A stretch of DNA of 64,000 bases from Prosapia bicincta (Eukaryota; Arthropoda; Insecta; Hemiptera; Cercopidae), in the NCBI GenBank assembly GCA_036971475.1, contig JBAIZL010000006.1, forward strand, positions 137,441,731 to 137,505,730, read 5' to 3'. Numbering within the stretch: position 1 is the stretch's first letter; each line of letters begins with the position of its first letter. This document shows positions 37,400-50,440 of the stretch, in pieces. Below the pieces are notes generated by a model. That model ran no database searches. It saw nothing but the letters and a program-made list of their open reading frames with translations, and had not been told where the DNA came from. Both the position numbers and the translations under genes were made by a program.

Positions 37400-40300
37400 A
37401 GCATAGAGATGTATCTGCTCCTATATCCCAATGTAAGGGAAAGCATAGAGATGTATCTGCTCCTATATCCCACTGTAAGGGAAAGCATAGAGATGTATCT
37501 GCTTCTACATCCCACTGTAAGGGAAAGCATAGAGATGTATCTGCTCTTATATCCCACTGTAAGGGAAAGCATAAAGATGTATCTGCTCCTATATCCCACT
37601 GTAAGGGAAATCATAGAGATGTATCTGCTCTTATATCCCAATGTAAGGGAAAGCATAGAGATGTATCTGCTTCTACATCCCACTGTAAGGGAAAGCATAG
37701 AGATGTATCTGCTCTTATATCCCACTGTAAGGGAAAGCATAAAGATGTATCTGCTCCTATATCCCACTGTAAGGGAAATCATAGAGATGTATCTGCTCCT
37801 ATATCCCAATGTAAGGGAAAGCATAGAGATGTATCTGCTCCTATATCCCACTGTAAGGGAAAGCATAGAGATGTATCTGCTTCTACATCCCACTGTAAGG
37901 GAAAGCATAGAGATGTATCTGCTCTTATATCCCACTGTAAGGGAAAGCATAAAGATGTATCTGCTCCTATATCCCACTGTAAGGGAAATCATAGAGATGT
38001 ATCTGCTCTTATATCCCACTGTAAGGGAAAGCATAAAGATGTATCTGCTCCTATATCCCACTGTAAGGGAAATCATAGAGATGTATCTGCTCTTATATCC
38101 CACTGTAAGGGAAAGCATAGAGATGTATCTGCTCTTATATCCCACTGTAAGGGAAAGCATAGAGATGTATCTGCTCCTATATCCCACTGTAAGGGAAAGC
38201 ATAGAGATGTATCTGCTCTTATATCCCAATGTAAGGGAAATCATAGAGATGTATCTGCTCTTATATCCCACTGTAAGGGAAAGCATAAAGATGTATCTGC
38301 TCCTATATCCCACTGTAAGGGAAAGCATAGAGATGTATCTGCTCCTATATCCCACTGTAAGGGAAAGCATAGAGATGTATCTGCTCCTATATCCCACTGT
38401 AAGGGAAATCATAGAGATGTATCTGCTCTTATATCCCACTGTAAGGGAAAGCATAAAGATGTATCTGCTCCTATATCCCACTGTAAGGGAAATCATAGAG
38501 ATGTATCTGCTCTTATATCCCACTGTAAGGGAAAGCATAGAGATGTATCTGCTCTTATATCCCACTGTAAGGGAAAGCATAAAGATGTATCTGCTCCTAT
38601 ATCCCACTGTAAGGGAAAGCATAGAGATGTATCTGCTCCTATATCCCACTGTAAGGGAAAGCATAGAGATGTATCTGCTCCTATATCCCACTGTAAGGGA
38701 AATCATAGAGATGTATCTGCTCTTATATCCCACTGTAAGGGAAAGCATAAAGATGTATCTGCTCCTATATCCCACTGTAAGGGAAATCATAGAGATGTAT
38801 CTGCTCTTATATCCCACTGTAAGGGAAATCATAGAGATGTATCTGCTCTTATATCCCACTGTAAGGGAAAGCATAGAGATGTATCTGCTCCTATATCCCA
38901 CTGTAAGGGAAATCATAGAGATGTATCTGCTCCTATATCCCACTGTAAGGGAAAGCATAGAGATGTATCTGCTCCTATTTCCCACTGTAAGGGAAGGCAT
39001 AGAGATACATCTGCTCCTATATCCCACTGTAAGGGAAGGCATAGAGATGTATCTGCTCCTATATCCCACTGTAAGGGAAATCATAGAGATGTATCTGCTC
39101 TTATATCCCACTGTAAGGGAAAGCATAGAGATGTATCTGCTCCTATATCCCACTGTAAGGGAAATCATAGAGATGTATCTGCTCCTATATCCCACTGTAA
39201 GGGAAAACATAAAGATGTATCTGCTCCTATATCCCACTGTAAGGGAAAGCATAGAGATGTATCTGCTCCTATATCCCACTGTAAGGGAAAGCATAGAGAT
39301 GTATCTGCTCCTATATCCCACTGTAAGGGAAATCATAGAGATGTATCTGCTCTTATATCCCACTGTAAGGGAAAGCATAAAGATGTATCTGCTCCTATAT
39401 CCCACTGTAAGGGAAATCATAGAGATGTATCTGCTCTTATATCCCACTGTAAGGGAAAGCATAAAGATGTATCTGCTCCTATATCCCACTGTAAGGGAAA
39501 GCATAGAGATGTATCTGCTTCTACATCCCACTGTAAGGGAAAGCATAGAGATGTATCTGCTCTTATATCCCACTGTAAGGGAAAGCATAAAGATGTATCT
39601 GCTCCTATATCCCACTGTAAGGGAAAGCATAAAGATGTATCTGCTCCTATATCCCACTGTAAGGGAAATCATAGAGATGTATCTGCTCCTATATCCCACT
39701 GTAAGGGAAATCATAGAGATGTATCTGCTCTTATATCCCACTGTAAGGGAAAGCATAAAGATGTATCTGCTCCTATATCCCACTGTAAGGGAAATCATAG
39801 AGATGTATCTGCTCTTATATCCCACTGTAAGGGAAAGCATAAAGATGTATCTGCTCCTATATCCCACTGTAAGGGAAAACATAAAGATGTATCTGCTCCT
39901 ATATCCCACTGTAAGGGAAAGCATAGAGATGTATCTGCTCCTATATCCCACTGTAAGGGAAAGCATAAAGATGTATCTGCTCCTATATCCCACTGTAAGG
40001 GAAAGCATAGAGATGTATCTGCTCCTATATCCCACTGTAAGGGAAAGCATAAAGATGTATCTGCTCCTATATCCCACTGTAAGGGAAAGCATAAAGATGT
40101 ATCTGCTCTTATATCCCACTGTAAGGGAAATCATAGAGATGTATCTGCTCCTATATCCCACTGTAAGGGAAAGCATAAAGATGAATCTGCTCCTATATCC
40201 CACTGTAAGGGAAAGCATAGAGATGTATCTGCTCCTATATCCCACTGTAAGGGAAATCATAAAGTTGTATCTGCTCCTATATCCCACTGTAAGGGAAATC

Positions 40301-41732
40301 ATAAAGTTGTATCTGCTCCTATATCCCACTGTAACGGAAAGCATAAAGATGTATCTGCTTCTACATCCCACTGTAAGGGAAAGCATAGAGATGTATATGC
40401 TCCTATATCCTACTGTAAGGGAAAGCATAAAGATGTATCTGCTTCTACATCCCACTGTAAGGGAAAGCATAGAGATGTATCTGTTCCTATATCCCACTGT
40501 AAGGGAAATCATAAAGTTGTATCTGCTACTATATCCCACTGTAACGGAAAGCATAAAGATGTATCTGCTTCTACATCCCACTGTAAGGGAAAGCATAGAG
40601 ATATATCTCCTCCTACATCCCACTATAGAGGAAAGCATAAAGATGTATCTGCTTCAACATCCCACTGTAAGGGAAAGCATAGAGATAAATCTGTTCCTAT
40701 ATCCCACTGTAAGGGAAAGCATAGAGATGTATCTGCTCCTATATCCCACTGTAAGGGAAAGCATAAAGATGGATCTGCTCCTATGTCCCACTTTAAGGGA
40801 AAGCATAGAGATGTATCTGCTCCTACATCCCACTGTAAGGGAAAGCATAGAGATGTATCTGCTCCTATATCCCACTGTAAGGGAAAGCATAGAGACGTAT
40901 CTGCTCCTATATCCCACTGTAAGGGAAAGCATAGAGATGTATCTGCTCCTATATCCCACTGTAAGGGAAAGCATAGAGATGTATCTGCTCCTATATCCCA
41001 CTGTAAGGGAAAGCATAGAGATGTATCTGCTCCTATATCCCACTGTAACGGAAAGCATAAAGATGTATCTGCTTCTACATCCCACTGTAAGGGAAAGCAT
41101 AGAGATGTATATGCTCCTATATCCCACTGTAAGGGAAAGCATAAAGATGTATCTGCTCTTATATCCCACTGTAAGGGAAAGCATAAAGATGTATATGCTC
41201 CTATATCCCACTGTAAGGGAAATCATAAAGTTGTATCTGCTCCTATATCCCACTGTAACGGAAAGCATAAAGATGTATCTGCTTCTACATCCCACTGTAA
41301 GGGAAAGCATAGAGATATATCTCCTCCTATATCCCATTATAGAGGAAAGCATAAAGATGTATCTGCTTCTACATCCCACTGTAAGGGAAAGCATAGAGAT
41401 GTATCTGCTCCTATATCCCACTGTAAGGGAAAGCATAGAGATGTATCTGCTCCTAATCCCACTGTAAGGGAAAGCATAAAGATGGATCTGCTCCTATGTC
41501 CCACTGTAAAGGAAAGCATAGAGATGTATCTGCTCCTATATCCCACTGTGAGGGAAAGCATAGAGATGTATCTGCTCCTATATCCCACTGTAAGGGAAAG
41601 CATAGAGAAGTATCTGCTCCTATATCCCACTGTAAGGGCAAGCATAGAGATGTATCTGCTCCTATATCCCACTGTAAGGGAAGGCATAGAGATACATCTG
41701 CTCCTATATCCCAATGTAAGGGGAAAGCATAG
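37400..41732. repeat. Large block of the 42-bp array duplicated from about 28880-33200
   Basis: The order of rare unit variants after 28891 recurs after 37422, an offset of 8531 bp, equal to 203 units plus the five one-base insertions lying between. The match is close for at least the first 1 kb or so, and the two blocks run to corresponding boundary markers (107 versus 111 units between markers). The second copy contains additional internal units. Confidence 0.8.
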
Positions 41733-41999
41733 AGATGTATCTGCTCCTATATCCCACTATAAGGGAAAGCATAAAGATGTATCTGCTCCTATATCCCTTT
41801 GTAAGGGAAAGCATAGAGATGTATCTGCTCCTATATCCCACTGTAAGGGAAATCATAAAGATGGATCTGCTCCTATATCCCACTGTAAGGGAAATCATAA
41901 AGTGGTATCTGCTCCTATATCCCACTGTAAGGGAAGGCATAGAGATACATCTGCTCTTATCCCAATGTAAGGGGAAAGCATAGAGATGTATCTGCTCCT

Positions 42000-44900
42000 A
42001 TATCCCACTATAAGGGAAAGCATAAAGATGTATCTGCTCCTATATCCCACTGTAAGGGAAAGCATAGAGATGTATCTGCTCCTATATATCCCACTGTAAG
42101 GGAAAGCATAGAGATGTATCTGCTCCTATAACCCACTGTAAGGGAAATCATAAAGATGGATCTGCTCCTATATCCCACTGTAAGGGAAAGCATAGAGATG
42201 TATCTGCTCCTATATCCCACTGTAAGGGAAATCATAAAGATGGATCTGCTCCTATATCCCACTGTAAGGGAAAGCATAGAGATGTATCTGCTCCTATATC
42301 CCACTGTAAGGGAAATCATAAAGTTGTATCTGCTCCTATATCCCACTGTAAGGGAAATCATAAAGTTGGATCTGCTCCTATATCCCACTATAAGGAAAAG
42401 CATAAAGATGTATCTGCTTCTACATCCCACTGTAAGGGAAAGGATAGAGATGTATCTGCTCCTATATCCCACTATAGGGGAAAGCATAAGCATGTATCTG
42501 CTTATACATCGCACTGTAAGGGAAAGCATACAGATGTATCTGCTCCTATATCCCACTGTAAGGGAAATCATAGAGATGTATCCGCTCCTAATACCCACTG
42601 TAAGGGAAATCATAAAGATGGATCTGCTCCTATATCCCACTGTAAGGGAAAGCATAGAGATGTATCTGCTCCTATATCCCACTGTAAGGGAAAGCATATC
42701 GATGTATCTGCTCCTTTATCCCACTGTAAGGGAAATCATAAAGATGGATCTGCTCCTATATTCCACTGTAAGGGAAATCATAAAGATGGATCTGCTCCTA
42801 TATCCCACTATAAGGAAAAGCATAAAGATGTATCTGCTTCTACATCCCACTGTAAGGGAAAGGATAGAGATGTATCTGCTCCTATATCACACTGTAAGGG
42901 AAATCATAAAGTGGTATCTGCTCCTATATCCCACTGTAAGGGAAGGCATAGAGATACATCTGCTCCTATATCCCAATGTAAGGGGAAAGCATAGAGATGT
43001 ATCTGCTCCTATATCCCACTATAAGGGAAAGCATAAAGATGTATCTGCTCCTATATCCCACTGTAAGGGAAAGCATAGAGATGTATCTGCTCCTATATCC
43101 CACTGTAAGGGAAAGCATAGAGATGTATCTGCTCCTATAACCCACTGTAAGGGAAATCATAAAGATGGATCTGCTCCTATATCCCACTGTAAGGGAAAGC
43201 ATAAAGATGTATCTGCTCCTATATCCCACTGTAAGGGAAAGCATAGAGATGTATCTGCTCCTATATCCCACTGTAAGGGAAATCGTAAAGATGGATCTGC
43301 TCCTATATCCCACTGTAAGGGAAAGCATAGAGATGTATCTGCTCCTATATCCCACTTTAAGGGAAATCATAAAGTTGTATCTGCTCCTATATCCCACTGT
43401 AAGGGAAATCATAAAGATGGATCTGCTCCTATATCCCACTATAAGGAAAAGCATAAAGATGTATCTGCTTCTACATCCCACTGTAAGGGAAAGGATAGAG
43501 ATGTATCCGCTCCTATATCCCACTATAAGGAAAAGCATAAAGATGTATCTGCTTCTACATCCCACTGTAAGGGAAAGCATACAGATGTATCTGCCCCTAT
43601 ATCCCACTGTAAGGGAAATCATAGAGATGTATCCGCTCCTATATCCCACTGTAAGGGAAAGCATAGAGATGTATCTGCTCCTATATCCCACTGTAAGGGA
43701 AAGCATGGAGATGTATCTGCTCCTATATCCCACTGTAAGGGAAAGCATAAAGATGGATCTGCTCCTATATCCCACTGTAAGGGAAATCATAGAGATGTAT
43801 CCGCTCCTATATCCCACTGTAAGGGAAAGCATAAAGATGGATCTGCTCCTATATCCCACTGTAAGGGAAAGCATAGAGATGTATCTGCTCCTATATCCCA
43901 CTGTAAGGTAAAGCATAAAGATGTATCCGCTCCTATATCCCACTGTAAGGGAAATCATAGAGATGTATCCGCTCCTATATCCCACTGTAAGGGAAAGCAT
44001 AAAGATGGATCTGCTCCTATATCCCACTGTAAGGGAAAGCATAGAGATGTATCTGCTCCTATATCCCACTGTAAGGGAAAGCATAGAGATGTATCTGCTC
44101 CTATATCCCACTGTAAGGGAAAACATAGAGATGTATCTGCTCCTATATCCCACTGTAAGGGAAATCATAAAGATGGATCTGCTCCTATATCCCACTGTAA
44201 GGGAAAGCATAGAGATGTATCTGCTCCAATATCCCACTGTAAGGGAAAGCATATCGATGTATCTGCTCCTTTATCCCACTGTAAGGGAAATCATAAAGAT
44301 GGATCTGCTCCTATATTCCACTGTAAGGGAAATCATAAAGATGGATCTGCTCCTATATCCCACTATAAGGAAAAGCATAAAGATGTATCTGCTTCTACAT
44401 CCCACTGTAAGGGAAAGGATAGAGATGTATCTGCTCCTATATCCCACTATAGGGGAAAGCATAAGAATGTATCTGCTTATACATCCCACTGTAAGGTAAA
44501 GCATACAGATGTATCTGCTCCTATATCCCACTGTAAGGGAAATCATAAAGATGGATCTGCTCCTATATCCCACTGTAAGGGAAAGCATAGAGATGTATCT
44601 GCTCCTATATCCCACTGTAAGGGAAAGCATATCGATGTATCTGCTTCTTTATCCCACTGTAAGGGAAATCATAAAGATGGATCTGCTCCTATATCCCACT
44701 GTAAGGGAAAGCATAGAGATGTATCTGCTCTTATATCCCACTGTAAGGGAAAGCATAGAGATGTATCTGCTCCTATATCCCACTGTAAGGGAAATCATAA
44801 AGTTGTATCTGCTCCTATATCCCACTGTAAGGGAAATCATAAAGATGGATCTGCTCCTATATCCCACTGTAAGGGAAAGCATAAAGATGTATCTGCTTCT

Positions 44901-47900
44901 ACATCCCACTGTAAGGGAAACATAGAGATGTATCTGCTCCTATATCCCACTATAGGGGAAAGCATAAAAATGTATCTGCTTCTACATCCCACTGGAAGAG
45001 AAAGCATATAGATGTATCTGATCCTATATCCCACTGAATGGGAAAGCATAGAGTTGTATCTGCTCCTATATCCCACTGTAAGGAAAATCATAAATATGTA
45101 TCTGCTCCTATATCGCACTGTAAGGAAAATCATAAAGATGGATCTGCTCCTATATCCCACTGTAAGGGAAAGCATATCGATGTATCTGCTCCTTTATCCC
45201 ACTGTAAGGGAAATCATAAAGATGGATCTGCTCCTATATTCCACTGTAAGGGAAAGCATAGAGATGTATCTGCTCCTATATCCCACTGTAAGGGAAAGCA
45301 TAGAGATGTATCTGCTCCTATATCCCACTGTAAGGGAAATCATAAAGTTGTATCTGCTCCTATATCCCACTGTAAGGGAAATCATAAAGATGGATCTGCT
45401 CCTATATCCCACTGTAAGGGAAAGCATAAAGATGTATCTGCTTCTACATCCCACTGTAAGGGAAACATAGAGATGTATCTGCTCCTATATCCCACTATAG
45501 GGGAAAGCATAAAAATGTATCTGCTTCTACATCCCACTGGAAGAGAAAGCATATAGATGTATCTGATCCTATATCCCACTGAATGGGAAAGCATAGAGAT
45601 GTATCTGCTCCTATATCCCACTGTAAGGGAAAGCATATCGATGTATCTGCTCCTTTATCCCACTGTAAGGGAAATCATAAAGATGGATCTGCTCTTATAT
45701 CCCACTGTAAGGGAAAGCATAGAGATGTATCTGCTCCTATATCCCACTGTAAGGGAAAGCATATCGATGTATCTGCTCCTTTATCCCACTGTAAGGGAAA
45801 TCATAAAGATGGATCTGCTCCTATACTCCACTGTAAGGGAAATCATAAAGATGGATCTGCTCATATATCCCACTGTAAGGGAAGGCATAAAGATGTATCT
45901 GCTTCTACATCCCACTGTAAGGGAAAGGATAGAGATGTATCTGCTCCTATATCCCACTGTAAGGGAAATCATAAAGTGGTATCTGCTCCTATATCCCTCT
46001 GTAAGGGAAGGCATAGAGATACATCTGCTCCTATATCCCAATGTAAGGGGAAAGCATAGAGATGTATCTGCTCCTATATCCCACTATAAGGGAAAGCATA
46101 AAGATGTATCTGCTCCTATATCCCACTGTAAGGGAAAGCATAGAGATGTATCTGCTCCTATATCCCACTGTAAGGGAAAGCATAGAGATGTATCTGCTCC
46201 TATAACCCACTGTAAGGGAAATCATAAAGATGGATCTGCTCCTATATCCCACTGTAAGGGAAAGCATAAAGATGTATCTGCTCCTATATCTCACTGTAAG
46301 GGAAAGCATAGAGATGTATCTGCTCCTATATCCCACTGTAAGGGAAATCGTAAAGATGGATCTGCTCCTATATCCCACTGTAAGGGAAAGCATAGAGATG
46401 TATCTGCTCCTATATCCCACTTTAAGGGAAATCATAAAGTTGTATCTGCTCCTATATCCCACTGTAAGGGAAATCATAAAGATGGATCTGCTCCTATATC
46501 CCACTATAAGGAAAAGCATAAAGATGTATCTGCTTCTACATCCCACTGTAAGGGAAAGGATAGAGATGTATCCGCTCCTATATCCCACTATAGGGGAAAG
46601 CATAAGAATGTATCTGCTTATACATCCCACTGTAAGGGAAAGCATACAGATGTATCTGCCCCTATATCCCACTGTAAGGGAAATCATAGAGATGTATCCG
46701 CTCCTAATACTCACTGTAAGGGAAATCATAAAGATGGATCTGCTCCTATATCCCACTGTAAGGGAAAGCATAGAGATGTATCTGCTCCAATATCCCACTG
46801 TAAGGGAAAGCATATCGATGTATCTGCTCCTTTCTCCCACTGTAAGGGAAATCATAAAGATGGATTTGCTCCTATATTCCACTGTAAGGGAAATCATAAA
46901 GATGGATCTGCTCCTATATCCCACTATAGGGGAAAGCATAAGAATGTATCTGCTTATACATCCCACTGTAAGGTAAAGCATACAGATGTATCTGCTCCTA
47001 TATCCCACTATAAGGGAAATCATAGAGATGTATCCGCTCCTAATACCCACTGTAAGGGAAATCATAAAGATGGATCTGCTCCTATATCCCACTGTAAGGG
47101 AAAGCATAGAGATGTATCTGCTCCTATATCCCACTGTAAGGGAAAGCATATCGATGTATCTGCTACTTTATCCCACTGTAAGGGAAATCATAAAGATGGA
47201 TCTGCTCCTATATTCCACTGTAAGGGAAAGCATAGAGATGTATCTGCTCCTATATCCCACTGTAAGGGAAAGCATAGAGATGTATCTGCTCCTATATCCC
47301 ACTGTAAGGGAAATCATAAAGTTGTATCTGCTCCTATATCCCACTGTAAGGGAAATCATAAAGATGGATCTGCTCCTATATCCCACTGTAAGGGAAAGCA
47401 TAAAGATGTATCTGCTCCTATATCCCACTGTAAGGGAAAGCATATCGATGTATCTGCTCCTTTATCCCACTGTAAGGGAAATCATAAAGATGGATCTGCT
47501 CCTATATTCCACTGTAAGGGAAATCATAAAGATGGATCTGCTCCTATATCCCACTGTAAGGGAAATCATAAAGTTGTATCTGCTCCTATATCCCACTGTA
47601 AGGGAAATCATAAAGATGGATCTGCTCCTATATCCCACTGTAAGGGAAAGCATAAAGATGTATCTGCTCCTATATCCCACTGTAAGGGAAAGCATATCGA
47701 TGTATCTGCTCCTTTATCCCACTGTAAGGGAAATCATAAAGATGGATCTGCTCCTATATTCCACTGTAAGGAAAAGCATAGAGATGTATCTGCTCCTATA
47801 TCCCACTGTAAGGGAAAGCATAGAGATGTATCTGCTTCTACATCCCACTGTAAGGGAAAGCATAGAGATGTTTCTGCTCCTATACCCCACTGTAAGGGAA

Positions 47901-50440
47901 AGCATAGAGGTGTATCTGCTCCTATATCCCACTGTAAGGGAAAGCATAGAGATGTATCTGCTCCTATATCCCACTGTAAGGGAAAGCATAGAGATGTATC
48001 TGCTTCTACATCCCACTGTAAGGGAAAGCATAGAGATGTATCGTCTCCTATACCCCACTGTAAGGGAAAGCATAGAGATGTATCTGCTCCTATATCCCAC
48101 TGTAAGGGAAAGCATAGAGATGTATCTGCTCCTATATCCCACAGTAAGGGAAAGCATAGAGATGTATCAGGTTCTACATCCCACTGTAAGGGAAAGCATA
48201 GAGATGTATGTGCTCCTATATCCCACTCTAAGGGAAAGCATAGAGATGTATCTGCTTCTATATCCCACTGTAAGGGAAAGCATAGAGATGTATCTGCTCC
48301 TATATCCCACTTTAAGGGAAATCATAAAGTTGTATCTGCTCCTATATCCCACTGTAAGGGAAATCATAAAGATGGATCTGCTCCTATATCCCACTATAAG
48401 GAAAAGCATAAAGATGTATCTGCTTCTACATCCCACTGTAAGGGAAAGGATAGAGATGTATCCGCTCCTATATCCCACTATAGGGGAAAGCATAAGAATG
48501 TATCTGCTTATACATCCCACTGTAAGGGAAAGCATACAGATGTATCTGCCCCTATATCCCACTGTAAGGGAAATCATAGAGATGTATCCGCTCCTAATAC
48601 CCACTGTAAGGGAAATCATAAAGATGGATCTGCTCCTATATCCCACTGTAAGGGAAAGCATAGAGATGTATCTGCTCCAATATCCCACTGTAAGGGAAAG
48701 CATATCGATGTATCTGCTCCTTTATCCCACTGTAAGGGAAATCATAAAGATGGATCTGCTCCTATATTCCACTGTAAGGGAAATCATAAAGATGGATCTG
48801 CTCCTATATCCCACTATAAGGAAAAGCATAAAGATGTATCTGCTTCTACATCCCACTGTAAGGGAAAGGATAGAGATGTATCTGCTCCTATATCCCACTA
48901 TAGGGGAAAGCATAAGAATGTATATGCTTATACATCCCACTGTAAGGTAAAGCATACAGATGTATCTGCTCCTATATCCCACTGTAAGGGAAATCATAGA
49001 GATGTATCCGCTCCTAATACCCACTGTAAGGGAAATCATAAAGATGGATCTGCTCCTATATCCCACTGTAAGGGAAAGCATAGAGATGTATCTGCTCCTA
49101 TATCCCACTGTAAGGGAAAGCATATCGATGTATCTGCTCCTTTATCCCACTGTAAGGGAAATCATAAAGATGGATCTGCTCCTATATTCCACTGTAAGGG
49201 AAAGCATAGAGATGTATCTGATCCTATATCCCACTGTAAGGGAAAGCATAGAGATGTATCTGCTCCTATATCCCACTGTAAGGGAAATCATAAAGTTGTA
49301 TCTGCTCCTATATCCCACTGTAAGGGAAATCATAAAGATGGATCTGCTCCTATATCCCACTGTAAGGGAAAGCATAAAGATGTATCTGCTTCTACATCCC
49401 ACTGTAAGGGAAACATAGAGATGTATCTGCTCCTATATCCCACTATAGGGGAAAGCATAAAAATGTATCTGCTTCTACATCCCACTGGAAGAGAAAGCAT
49501 ATAGATGTATCTGATCCTATATCCCACTGAATGGGAAAGCATAGAGTTGTATCTGCTCCTATATCCCACTGTAAGGAAAATCATAAATATGTATCTGCTC
49601 CTATATCGCACTGTAAGGAAAATCATAAAGATGTATCTGCTCCTATATCCCACTGTAAGGGAAATCATAAAGATGGATCTGCTCCTATATCCCACTGTAA
49701 GGGAAAGCATAGAGATGTATCTGCTTCTACATCCCACTTTAAGGGAAAGCATAGTGATGTATCTGCTCCTATATCCCACTGTAAGGGAAAGCATAGAGAT
49801 GTATCTGCTCCTATATCCCACTGTAAGGGAAAGCATAGAGATGTATCTGCTCCTATATCCCACTGTAAGGGAAAGCATAGAGATGTATCTGTTTCTACAT
49901 CCCACTGTAAGGGAAAGCATAGAGATGTATCTGCTTCTACATCCCACTGTAAGGGAAAGCATAGAGATGTTTCTGCTCCTATACCCCACTGTAAGGGAAA
50001 GCATAGAGGTGTATCTGCTCCTATATCCCACTGTAAGGGAAAGCATAGAGATGTATCTGCTCCTATATCCCACTGTAAGGGAAAGCATAGAGATGTATCT
50101 GCTTCTACATCCCACTGTAAGGGAAAGCATAGAGATGTATCGTCTCCTATACCCCACTGTAAGGGAAAGCATAGAGATGTATCTGCTCCTATATCCCACT
50201 GTAAGGGAAAGCATAGAGATGTATCTGCTCCTATATCCCACAGTAAGGGAAAGCATAGAGATGTATCAGGTTCTACATGCCACTGTAAGGGAAAGCATAG
50301 AGATGTATGTGCTCCTATATCCCACTCTAAGGGAAAGCATAGAGATGTATCTGCTTCTACATCCCACTGTAAGGGAAAGCATAGAGATGTATCTGCTCCT
50401 ATATCCCACTGTAAGGTAAAGCATAAAGATGTATCTGCTC
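42000..50440. repeat. Higher-order region C of the 42-bp array (ATCGAT-containing units)
   Basis: Units with AAGCATATCGATGTATC (an ATCGAT site) are frequent here and mark a recurring series of about 10-17 units that also contains GGGAAAGCATAAGAATGTAT and CATACAGATG variants. The series appears near 42390, 44380, 46500 and 48390, and in older form near 33720 and 36640. A unit with GGGAAACATAGAG (one base short) followed by CTGGAAGAGAAAGC and CACTGAATGGG variants occurs three times, ending frames at 44925, 45470 and 49418. The segment at about 47830-48250 recurs at about 49920-50340, offset 2089 bp. Confidence 0.8.
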
